DNA from: Paractinoplanes durhamensis
GTDB lineage: Bacteria; Actinomycetota; Actinomycetes; Mycobacteriales; Micromonosporaceae
Direction of reading: 5' to 3'
Assembly (NCBI RefSeq): GCF_016862175.1
Contig: NZ_BOML01000019.1
Span: 62,001-126,000, forward strand
Length of the DNA stretch: 64,000 nt
A model generated the notes under the pieces. The model saw only the letters and a program-made list of their open reading frames with translations, was not told where the DNA came from and did no database searches. Numbering within the stretch: the first letter of the stretch is position 1; each line of letters starts with the position of its first letter. The translations under genes were made by a program, and so were the position numbers. Shown here piece by piece: positions 57,932 to 64,000 of the stretch.

Positions 57932-58708
57932 TCAGCGGGTGGCGCAGAGCTCGGGGACCCGCCCGGCGAGGGGATCGCCGGCCAGGATGCGGCGGTGCAG
58001 CTCGCGCAACTCGGCCGACGGCCGGACGCCCAGCTGGTCGGCGAGCACCCGCCGGACCTGGTCGTAGTGGGCGAGCGCGTCGGCCGGGCGGCCGGCCCGG
58101 CACAGCGCCGTCATCAGCAGCCCGTGGTAGGGCTCGGAGATGGGGGATTCGGCGACCAGGCCGCGCAGCCGGGCGATCGCCTCGGCGGGCCGGCCCAGCT
58201 CGATGGTGACCGCGGCCAGGTCGGCGGTGGCCGCCCGGCACAGCTCGGCCAGCCGGGCGCGCTGCCCGGCCAGGTAGAAGCCGGTGGTGCCGGCCAGTGG
58301 AGTGCCACGGTGCAGGGCGAGCGCGTCGGTGAGGAAGCCGGCCGCGGCCGGGTGGTCCCCGAGGCGGACGGCCTCGGCCGCCTCGGCGGTGTCCCGGCGG
58401 AACCGCCACACGTCGACCGACTCGGGCGGGACGTCGAGCTGGTAGCCACCGGCGATCCAGCCGATCTCGGCCGCCCCGGCGAAGGTGCGGCGCAGCCGGG
58501 AGAGGTAGGTGCGGACGGTGCCGACCGCGGTCTCCGGCGGCGCGTCCGGCCAGAGCGCGTCGACCAGGTCCTCGGTGCTGGTGATCCGGCTGCCGCGCAG
58601 CAGCAGGACGGCGAGGGTGGTGCGCTGCTGCGGGCTGCCCAGTTGCAGCTCGAGGCCGTCCCGCCAGGCCCGCACCGGGCCGAGCAGGGAGAACGCGAGG
58701 CTGCTCAT
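57932..58708 (-). CDS. Small SARP-type transcriptional activator
   Basis: This 258-residue protein starts at ATG 58708 and consists only of the DNA-binding and BTAD domains: FSLLGPVRAWRDG, QQRTTLAVLLLRGSRITSTEDLVDALW, GTVRTYLSRLRRTF, then DVWRFRRDTAEAAE and ALAHYDQVRRVLADQLGVRPSAELRELHRRIL. This is the RedD/ActII-ORF4 form. It is coupled by ATGA to a hemerythrin-domain gene, an unusual partner for a SARP. No secondary-metabolite cluster is visible beside it. Confidence 0.88.
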   Translation of the reverse strand: MSSLAFSLLGPVRAWRDGLELQLGSPQQRTTLAVLLLRGSRITSTEDLVDALWPDAPPETAVGTVRTYLSRLRRTFAGAAEIGWIAGGYQLDVPPESVDVWRFRRDTAEAAEAVRLGDHPAAAGFLTDALALHRGTPLAGTTGFYLAGQRARLAELCRAATADLAAVTIELGRPAEAIARLRGLVAESPISEPYHGLLMTALCRAGRPADALAHYDQVRRVLADQLGVRPSAELRELHRRILAGDPLAGRVPELCATR

Positions 58709-59364
58709 ACGGTCGCGCCGCGCAGCTCGCCGACGTACCGGCGGTACTGCCGGCGGCCGACCAACTGCCACAGCAGACGGCCCGGGCCGGGGACCTTGCC
58801 CAGGAAGTAGCGCTGCTCGTCCGGGTCGGCGTCCTCCAGGATCGCGCCGAGGGCCAGCATCACCTTGCTCTTCGGGATCGTTTCGAGGCCGCGGCGGCCC
58901 ACCTCGTCCCACTCGTCGACGGTGAGGTGGTCGGCGATCAGCGGCAGCACCTGGGCCTCCTCGTCGTCGAGGTGCTCGGTGAGGACGCAGACGTGGTCCT
59001 GCAGGGCCTCGACGAGAGCGGCCCGCACGTGGTCGGCCCCGGCCGCCTCCCACCGCGGCAGCATCGCTTCGATGACCTTGAGGGTGCCGTCGAGGCGGGC
59101 GTGCTGGGCCGCCATCCGGTCGATCAGCTCGTCGTAGAGCCGGGCCCGCTGATGGAGCTTGGGCCAGATCAGCTCGTCCTCGAGGCCGTGATGATGGTGC
59201 AGGCCGCCGACGTATTCGCGGACGGCGGCGGCGATCCGGGCCGCCCGGACGGTGTCGCCGGTCGGCACCCCGTCGACGAGGCGCGGCAGCAGCGCGGCCT
59301 CCCGGCGGAACACCCGATGGATGATCACCATTTCATGCGTGTACGGCGTGGTCGTGACGGGCAC
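58705..59364 (-). CDS. Hemerythrin HHE-domain protein
   Basis: This 219-residue protein starts at GTG 59364. Residues ~10-150 form a four-helix HHE domain with iron-ligand candidates: MVIIHRVFRRE, GGLHHHHGLEDELIWPKL, DRMAAQHARLDGTL and LTEHLDDEEAQVLPLI. The C-terminal ~55 residues end in basic RRQYRRYVGEL. Such proteins bind a di-iron centre and sense or buffer oxygen, NO or peroxide. Co-translation with the SARP gene suggests that the regulator responds to redox state; inference. Confidence 0.85.
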   Translation of the reverse strand: MPVTTTPYTHEMVIIHRVFRREAALLPRLVDGVPTGDTVRAARIAAAVREYVGGLHHHHGLEDELIWPKLHQRARLYDELIDRMAAQHARLDGTLKVIEAMLPRWEAAGADHVRAALVEALQDHVCVLTEHLDDEEAQVLPLIADHLTVDEWDEVGRRGLETIPKSKVMLALGAILEDADPDEQRYFLGKVPGPGRLLWQLVGRRQYRRYVGELRGATV

Positions 59365-59518
59365 AGACTCCCCCTCGGGTCATGGTCGTGTCAGGACGCC
59401 CGGGAGTCTGACGGAGCCCACTTGATCGCCACTTGCACCGGATCCATCGTTTTCATGGTGCGGGCCGGTGATCGCCGAATGATCAACACAATGCAAAGAA
59501 TCTGCGTCGCCCCGGGCA

Positions 59519-59566
59519 TTGACTAGGTGCGATCTCCGTGTAAACGTAGCCAGGCAAGCGCTTTCC
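59519..59566 (+). promoter_or_regulatory. Promoter and LacI-type operator of the pectate lyase gene
   Basis: TTGACT (59519-59524) with TAAACG (59541-59546) gives a promoter spaced 16 bases. GGCAAGCGCTTTCC (59553-59566), symmetric at 12 of 14 positions around a central CG, is a LacI/CcpA-like operator just downstream. This fits repression by a sugar-responsive LacI-family protein. The 249-base gap 59365-59613 holds no gene. Confidence 0.5.
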
Positions 59567-59613
59567 TGAAGCTTTCACGGCGGTTCCACCGACCGCCGCT
59601 CGAGGAGTACGCC

Positions 59614-60945
59614 ATGCCGTTCGCCATTCCCCGGGCCTTGCCCGCCACCGCCGTTCTCGTCGCTGTCGCCGCGTTCGGGACGGCTGCCGCTCCTCCGGCG
59701 GGTGCTCAAGCAGCACCCGCCGGGGTGAGCCGGGCCGGGCTGGACCTCGGGCGGCAGACGCTGCCGCTCAACGACGGCTGGGCGGCGGCCGGCTCCGGCA
59801 CGACCGGCGGTGCCGCCGCCGACGAAACCCATGTCTCGGTGGTGCGCACCCGGGACGAGTTGGTCGCGGCCGTCGCGGGCAACGATCCGAAGATTGTGTA
59901 CGTCAGTGGCCGCATCGACATGACGGCCGGCAAGTCGTGCACCGACTTCGCCGACCCGGCCTACGACCTCGACGCGTTCCTGGCGGCTTACGACCCCGCG
60001 GTGTGGGGCACGGCGACCAAGCCGACCGGCCCGCTCGAGGAGGCCCGGGTCCGCTCGGCCAAGACCCAGGGCGACCAGATCAAGGCGATCGTCGGCAGCA
60101 ACACCACGATCATCGGCATCAACAACGGCCGGATCAGCCACGGCAGCCTCGTGCTCACCAACATCAGCAACGTGATCGTGCGCAACCTCGAGATCGTCGA
60201 CGCGGCCGACTGCTTCCCGGCGTGGGACCCGACCGACGGCAGCGCCGGCAACTGGAACTCGCTCTACGACCTGGTGTCGCTGTCCGGCGCGACGAACGTG
60301 TGGATCGACCACAACACGTTCTCCGACGGCAACAACAACGACGAGGACCAGCCGCTCCGCCTCGGCCGCCCCTACCAGGTGCACGACGGCGCCAGCGACA
60401 TCATCAAGGGCTCCGACTACGTGACCGTGTCGTACAACGACTATTACGACCACGACAAGACGATGCTGATCGGCTCCACCGACACCGCCGGTGTCGACGT
60501 CGGCAAGCTGCGGGTCACGGTGCACCACAACCGTTTCGGCAACGTCATCCAGCGGGCCCCGCGGGTGCGCTACGGCCAGGTCGACGTGTACGACAACCTG
60601 TATGTCGGCACCGATGAGGAGACGTATCAATACTCCTTGGGCGTCGGCATCGAGTCGGCGATCTACGCGGAGAACAACTACTTCCGCCTCAGCGCCGACG
60701 TGCCCACCAGCAGCGTCCTGCACTACTGGAAGGGCACCAAGATCACCGCGATCGGCTCGCTGCTGCAGATCGGCAGCCGCCGCCCGGTTCCGGTCGACCT
60801 GATCGCCGCCTACAACGCGGCCTACGACCCCGACTTCACCGCCGACGCGGGCTGGACACCGACCCTGCGCACCCACCTCGACCCGACCGCAGCGGTGCCC
60901 GGCATCGTGGCCGCGAACGTCGGAATCCGGCACCTCGGCTGCTGA
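59614..60945 (+). CDS. Secreted family 1 pectate lyase
   Basis: The protein has 443 residues from ATG 59614, with GAGGAG upstream. A signal peptide (MPFAIPRALPATAVLVAVAA...) ends near AQA. The parallel beta-helix core shows repeated N/V ladders: NTTIIGINNGRISHGSLVL, NVIVRNLEIVDAADCFPAWDP, NVWIDHNTFSDGNNNDEDQP, VTVSYNDYYDHDKTMLIGS and LRVTVHHNRFGNVIQRAPRVR. The WIDHNTF segment binds Ca, and the Arg in QRAPRVR is catalytic. It cleaves polygalacturonate, indicating a plant-litter lifestyle, in line with chlorophyll-like substrates being available. Confidence 0.92.
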   Translation: MPFAIPRALPATAVLVAVAAFGTAAAPPAGAQAAPAGVSRAGLDLGRQTLPLNDGWAAAGSGTTGGAAADETHVSVVRTRDELVAAVAGNDPKIVYVSGRIDMTAGKSCTDFADPAYDLDAFLAAYDPAVWGTATKPTGPLEEARVRSAKTQGDQIKAIVGSNTTIIGINNGRISHGSLVLTNISNVIVRNLEIVDAADCFPAWDPTDGSAGNWNSLYDLVSLSGATNVWIDHNTFSDGNNNDEDQPLRLGRPYQVHDGASDIIKGSDYVTVSYNDYYDHDKTMLIGSTDTAGVDVGKLRVTVHHNRFGNVIQRAPRVRYGQVDVYDNLYVGTDEETYQYSLGVGIESAIYAENNYFRLSADVPTSSVLHYWKGTKITAIGSLLQIGSRRPVPVDLIAAYNAAYDPDFTADAGWTPTLRTHLDPTAAVPGIVAANVGIRHLGC

Positions 60946-60961
60946 ACCTGTGGACTTCGCC

Positions 60962-60988
60962 ATTCGCCCACCCATCGGGTGGGCGAAT
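60962..60988. terminator. Perfect 12-base-pair hairpin after the pectate lyase gene
   Basis: ATTCGCCCACCC (60962-60973) and GGGTGGGCGAAT (60977-60988) pair perfectly around ATC. It lies 17 bases after the lyase stop and 15 bases before the next ATG. It could terminate the lyase transcript or act as an operator for the reductase gene. The symmetry and the short distance to ATG 61004 keep both options open. Confidence 0.55.
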
Positions 60989-61003
60989 TGGCACGCTGGG
61001 GGC

Positions 61004-61615
61004 ATGCACATCGGCGTCATCGGAGCAGGTCAGCTCGGCGCAACCCTGGCCGAGTGGTGCGCGCAGAGCGGTCACGACGTGGCGGTCACGTCACGGCATC
61101 CGGAACAGCTGACCGACCTGGTCGGCCGCCTCGGCGACCACGTGACGGCCATGCCGGTCGCCGACGCGGCCGCGTACGCGGAGGCGGTGCTGTTCGCCCC
61201 CACCTGGGGGTCGGCCCACGAGGCGATCGACCTGACCTACGGCGCCCTGGCCGGGAAGGTCGTGATCGACGCGACGAACCCGCCGGAGGCCGGCCCGGGC
61301 GGCCGCAGCGGCCTGGAACTCCTGATGGAGTGGGCCCCCGAGGCGCACTGGGCGAAGGCTTTCAACACCCTGCCGACCAACGTCCTGTCCCGCCGCCGGG
61401 GCCACGACCCGCTGCTGGCCGAGTTCGTCTGCACCGACAAGCCGGTGGCCCGGCTGACCGCCGCCAAGCTGATCCGGGACCTGGGCTTCGCCCCGTACTA
61501 CGCGGGCGGTGCGGAAAAGGCCCGACTGACCGAGACGGGCGGCCCGCTGCAGCTGGCCGAGTGCAACGTCCTCGACGCGAAAGACATCCTGGCCCAGGCC
61601 CTCGCCGACGGCTGA
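61004..61615 (+). CDS. F420/NADP-dependent oxidoreductase-like protein
   Basis: The protein has 203 residues. The Rossmann motif GVIGAGQLGATLAEW is at the N terminus, with SRHPEQL after the second strand suggesting NADP. VLFAPTWGSAHEAID, VVIDATNPPEAGPGG and WAKAFNTLPTNVL are the pattern of NADPH:F420 oxidoreductase-type and related dinucleotide-binding proteins. It may reduce or oxidise F420, or act on an unknown substrate. It is a single gene with a hairpin just upstream. Confidence 0.8.
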   Translation: MHIGVIGAGQLGATLAEWCAQSGHDVAVTSRHPEQLTDLVGRLGDHVTAMPVADAAAYAEAVLFAPTWGSAHEAIDLTYGALAGKVVIDATNPPEAGPGGRSGLELLMEWAPEAHWAKAFNTLPTNVLSRRRGHDPLLAEFVCTDKPVARLTAAKLIRDLGFAPYYAGGAEKARLTETGGPLQLAECNVLDAKDILAQALADG

Positions 61616-61639
61616 GGGCCCGGGCCGGGCGGCGGCGGA

Positions 61640-62128
61640 TCAGGTGCCGCAGGGAACCTTCACACTTCCGGAATAGCGCAGCGTCCACGACGGAGACGGC
61701 CCGATCAGGTACGTGAAGGTGATCTTCTTGCTGATGTATCCGCAGCGATCGGCGACCGACAGATCCTCGATCCACACCTGCCGTCCGGTGGCGCCGATTG
61801 CCGCGGTCTCGGCGGCGGCGAGCGCCAGTTGCTTGGCGAGTTTGCACGTGGCGCTGGTGCCGGCGTTCTTGGCGGCGATCTCGCCGGAGTAGGCGGCGAT
61901 CAGGTTGAGTTGGCTGCGCGCCTTGTACTTCTTCATCTTGTTGACGACTGCGGTGATTCCGCAGGTGACCGAACCGACCGCGGCGCCGTTGAGGAAATTC
62001 TGGACGATCCGGGTTGCTTCGTCGGGGCTGTAATAGCGGGCGGAGCTCGCTTGGGCTGGTGATCCAGCTACCAGAACGGCCGCACCGGCCGCGGCCGCGG
62101 CGAGGCCGGATGCCAGTTTTCTTCGCAT
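61640..62128 (-). CDS. Small secreted protein
   Basis: The protein has 162 residues, from ATG 62128 with AAGGGG upstream. A signal peptide (MRRKLASGLAAAAAGAAVLV, cut near AQA-SSARY) precedes a mature domain of about 130 residues with four cysteines (VTCGI, ATCKLA, DRCGY, VPCGT), likely two disulfides. It contains VVNKMKKYKARSQLNLIAAY and EIAAKNAGTSATC. I recognise no family. It converges on the reductase gene with 24 bases between stops. Its 5' region up to 62353 has no other gene. Confidence 0.7.
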   Translation of the reverse strand: MRRKLASGLAAAAAGAAVLVAGSPAQASSARYYSPDEATRIVQNFLNGAAVGSVTCGITAVVNKMKKYKARSQLNLIAAYSGEIAAKNAGTSATCKLAKQLALAAAETAAIGATGRQVWIEDLSVADRCGYISKKITFTYLIGPSPSWTLRYSGSVKVPCGT

Positions 62129-62353
62129 ACTTACCCCTTGTGGCAATCGTTAATATCGGCGGGAAATGTCAGCGTAGAGTTCTGACCATTTATCGAGCTA
62201 TCGCCGTAACAGTGGGCACTTCACGGTCGGTGGGCGACCCCGAAGGGTGGACACCCGCGAGGTGACCGCGGCGGCTGGCAAAGGCGGTTGCACCCGGCGA
62301 GCGGTCCTGCTTGTCTGAGGCCGTCCGCGACCTCACCCGCCCGCAGGAGTCCC

Positions 62354-63163
62354 GTGCCCACCACCCCGTCCGGCATCGCCTACGACCACGTGACCGGCAG
62401 TGACCTGCCGATAGTCCTGATCCACGCCGGTGTCGCCGACCGGCGGATGTGGGATCCGCAGTGGGCGTCACTCAGTGAAGATCATCACATCGTGCGCCTC
62501 GACCTGCGTGGTTTCGGCGACTCGACCGCCGCATCGCAGGGCCCGCTGTCACACGTCGACGACGTCCTCTCGACGCTGTCGCACCTCGGCATCGACCGGT
62601 GTCACCTGGTGGGTGCGTCGCTCGGTTCCGGGGTCGCGGTCGAGGTGGCCCTGACGGCGCCGCAGCTGGTCGGCTCGCTGCTTCTCGGCCCGCCGGGCGG
62701 TAGCCTCCTGGCCGAGCTGACCGACGACCTGACCGACTTCTTCCAGGCCGAACGCAGCGCTCTCGAAGCCGGCGACATCGACGCCGCCGTCGAGGCCAAC
62801 ATCGCCGCCTGGGTGGTCGGCCCCGGCCGGCAGCCCGAGCAGGTCGACGTCGCCGTCCAGGACGCCGTCCGGCGGATGCAGCGCCGGGCCTTCGAGGTGA
62901 CCTCGGCGTGGCCGAACACCGAGGAGGCGGAGCTGGACCCGCCGGCGCTGGACCGGCTGGGCGACATCGCCGTGCCGACGCTCGTGCTGGTCGGCGGCCA
63001 CGACCTGGCCACCACGCACGACTCCGCCGATCGCCTGGCCCGGGGGATCGCCGGCGCGCGCCGGGTGGACTGGCCGGACGTGGCCCACCTGCCGTCCCTG
63101 GAGCAGCCCGACCGTTTCCGCACCCTGTTGCTCGACTGGACACGTGCGCATCCCGTGAGTTGA
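62354..63163 (+). CDS. Alpha/beta hydrolase
   Basis: The protein has 269 residues, from GTG 62354 with AGGAG upstream. LPIVLIHAGVADRRMWDPQ contains the oxyanion HAG motif. VRLDLRGFGDSTAA precedes the nucleophile VGASLGSGVAVE (Ser in GASLG), with the acid in VLVGGHD and the histidine in WPDVAHLPSLEQPD. This is the common esterase/lactonase/haloperoxidase-like group. The substrate cannot be told. It is followed directly by an AraC-type regulator gene. Confidence 0.88.
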   Translation: MPTTPSGIAYDHVTGSDLPIVLIHAGVADRRMWDPQWASLSEDHHIVRLDLRGFGDSTAASQGPLSHVDDVLSTLSHLGIDRCHLVGASLGSGVAVEVALTAPQLVGSLLLGPPGGSLLAELTDDLTDFFQAERSALEAGDIDAAVEANIAAWVVGPGRQPEQVDVAVQDAVRRMQRRAFEVTSAWPNTEEAELDPPALDRLGDIAVPTLVLVGGHDLATTHDSADRLARGIAGARRVDWPDVAHLPSLEQPDRFRTLLLDWTRAHPVS

Positions 63164-63179
63164 GCGCCATGCTGTGGGC

Positions 63180-64000
63180 GTGGAATACGTGTCCCGAGTG
63201 CCGCGGCCGCCGCTGGACGGGCTGATCGACGACCTCTACTACCTGGCGGGCGCGCCGCCGTGCGCCCGGCTGACGCTGCCGCCGATGCCGGCGGCGCTGC
63301 TCATCGTCAACCTCGGGGCGCCGTTCCGGATCCGCGCCGGCCACGACATCGAGACGGCCGAGTACGCCGACGGCTGTGTGGTCACCACGCCCACCCGCGC
63401 GCTGGAGTTCGGCTACCCCGTCCCGACCCGATCCGTCGGCGTGCACGTCAAGCCGTGGGGGCTGGCGCCGTTCCTGCCGATGCCCGCGGCCGATCTCTGC
63501 GACCGGCCGGTGACATTGGAGCAGGTCTGGGGCCGGCCCGCCGTCGCCGAGCTGCGCGACCGGCTGGCCACGGCGGACCGGCCGGACGAGATGCTGACGC
63601 TGCTCGAGGAGGAGCTGAGGCGCCGGCTGTGCGAGACCGCCGGCCTGGGGCTGGTCCGCCGGACGAGCAGTGTCATCGCGGCGACCGGCGGGGTGGCCGC
63701 GATCGGCGACCTGAGCGAGGCGGCCGGGGTCAGCAGCACCCATCTGGCACGGCAGTTCCGGGAGTTCGTCGGCGTCACGCCGAAGCGGCTCGCCCGCACC
63801 TACCGCTTCGCCGCCACCGTGTTCGCGATCGACCCGGCCGGCCCGATCGACTGGGGCGACCTCGCCGGCGATGCGGGCTACTTCGACCAGGCCCACTTCG
63901 GCCACGAGTTCCGGGCGTTCACCGGACTCACGCCGACCCGGTACGTCGAGGTCCGGCGGCGGTTCCGCCGCGAACATCCCGGCCACGTGTTCGACGGCTG
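63180..64000 (+). CDS. AraC-family transcriptional regulator (3' end cut by window)
   Basis: The frame is open from GTG 63180 (GTG 63174 also possible) to the window edge, about 273 codons. The N-terminal effector part reads PPLDGLIDDLYYLAGAPP and LIVNLGAPFRIRAGHD. The C-terminal AraC DNA-binding region has both helix-turn-helix units: IGDLSEAAGVSSTHLARQFREF, then VGVTPKRLARTYRF, and WGDLAGDAGYFDQAHFGHEFRAFTGLTPTRYV. Since the domain is complete, only a few residues should be missing. It may control the hydrolase gene 16 bases upstream. Confidence 0.85.
   Translation, partial: MEYVSRVPRPPLDGLIDDLYYLAGAPPCARLTLPPMPAALLIVNLGAPFRIRAGHDIETAEYADGCVVTTPTRALEFGYPVPTRSVGVHVKPWGLAPFLPMPAADLCDRPVTLEQVWGRPAVAELRDRLATADRPDEMLTLLEEELRRRLCETAGLGLVRRTSSVIAATGGVAAIGDLSEAAGVSSTHLARQFREFVGVTPKRLARTYRFAATVFAIDPAGPIDWGDLAGDAGYFDQAHFGHEFRAFTGLTPTRYVEVRRRFRREHPGHVFDG

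Noticed and set aside
1..64000. Prophage, insertion sequence, tRNA or rRNA genes
   Set aside because: No transposase, integrase, phage structural gene, cloverleaf or ribosomal RNA stretch could be recognised on either strand.

Overview
The window is very GC-rich DNA with strong third-position G/C bias, GTG and TTG starts, dense ATGA/GTGA gene overlaps, leaderless-looking promoters (a TANNNT box 7-8 bases before the start codon), AfsR/SARP regulators and an F420-type reductase. This points to a filamentous actinomycete, most likely in or near the Micromonosporaceae (Actinoplanes-like). The genus is inference. No tRNA, rRNA, CRISPR array, transposase or integrase was seen.

Layout. (1) 288-9902 (+) is an envelope and import operon: a WxL-domain secreted protein, a DUF916 (WxL-interacting) membrane protein, another secreted membrane-anchored protein, a branched-chain-amino-acid-type ABC importer (binding protein, LivF, and a LivH-LivM-LivG triple fusion), and a neocarzinostatin-fold protein with an LPATG sorting signal. 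(2) 10176-15052 (+) is accessory and regulatory: a SigE-type sigma factor with a membrane partner, an HTH/Clp-N/ABC-exporter module behind a long palindrome, and two unrecognised genes. (3) 15056-42100 is a large catabolic island in four transcription units around an IclR regulator (31374-32201). (4) 42152-48017 holds a flavin-barrel/membrane fusion, a lipoprotein, a macrodomain protein, and divergent KBL-like and TDH-like genes. (5) 48183-51380 is a secreted penicillin-acylase-family enzyme, followed by about 1 kb of repeat-rich noncoding DNA. (6) 52426-64000 holds an MFS/beta-glucosidase pair, two SARP regulators, a hemerythrin-domain protein, a pectate lyase, an F420/NADP-type reductase, a small secreted protein, an alpha/beta hydrolase and an AraC-type regulator cut by the window edge.

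Main proposal. The minus-strand operon 23501->15056 encodes a Rieske oxygenase compatible with the pheophorbide a oxygenase branch, two proteins resembling plant red chlorophyll catabolite reductase (bilin-reductase fold), a chlorophyllase-like hydrolase, a nitrilase-family amidohydrolase, an SDR and a maleate-isomerase/arylmalonate-decarboxylase-like enzyme. The neighbouring operons add flavin monooxygenases, aldehyde dehydrogenases, a KRCGH isocitrate-lyase/PEP-mutase-type lyase, a MmgE/PrpD protein, a CaiB CoA transferase, hotdog hydratases, a thiolase-like/DUF35 pair, an acyl-CoA dehydrogenase and a CoA-ester lyase. Together they read as a route that opens a tetrapyrrole or similar macrocycle and funnels substituted maleyl and propionyl fragments into central metabolism. 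The enzyme families are read from sequence; the substrate is inference.

A shared palindrome, GGAAAC-N3-GTTTCC, lies at the start-site region of the two minus-strand catabolic operons (23517-23531, 31236-31250). Variants lie near 32894-32907 and upstream of the distant envelope/import operon (77-91, 164-178). This suggests one IclR-type regulon linking surface capture, uptake and catabolism.
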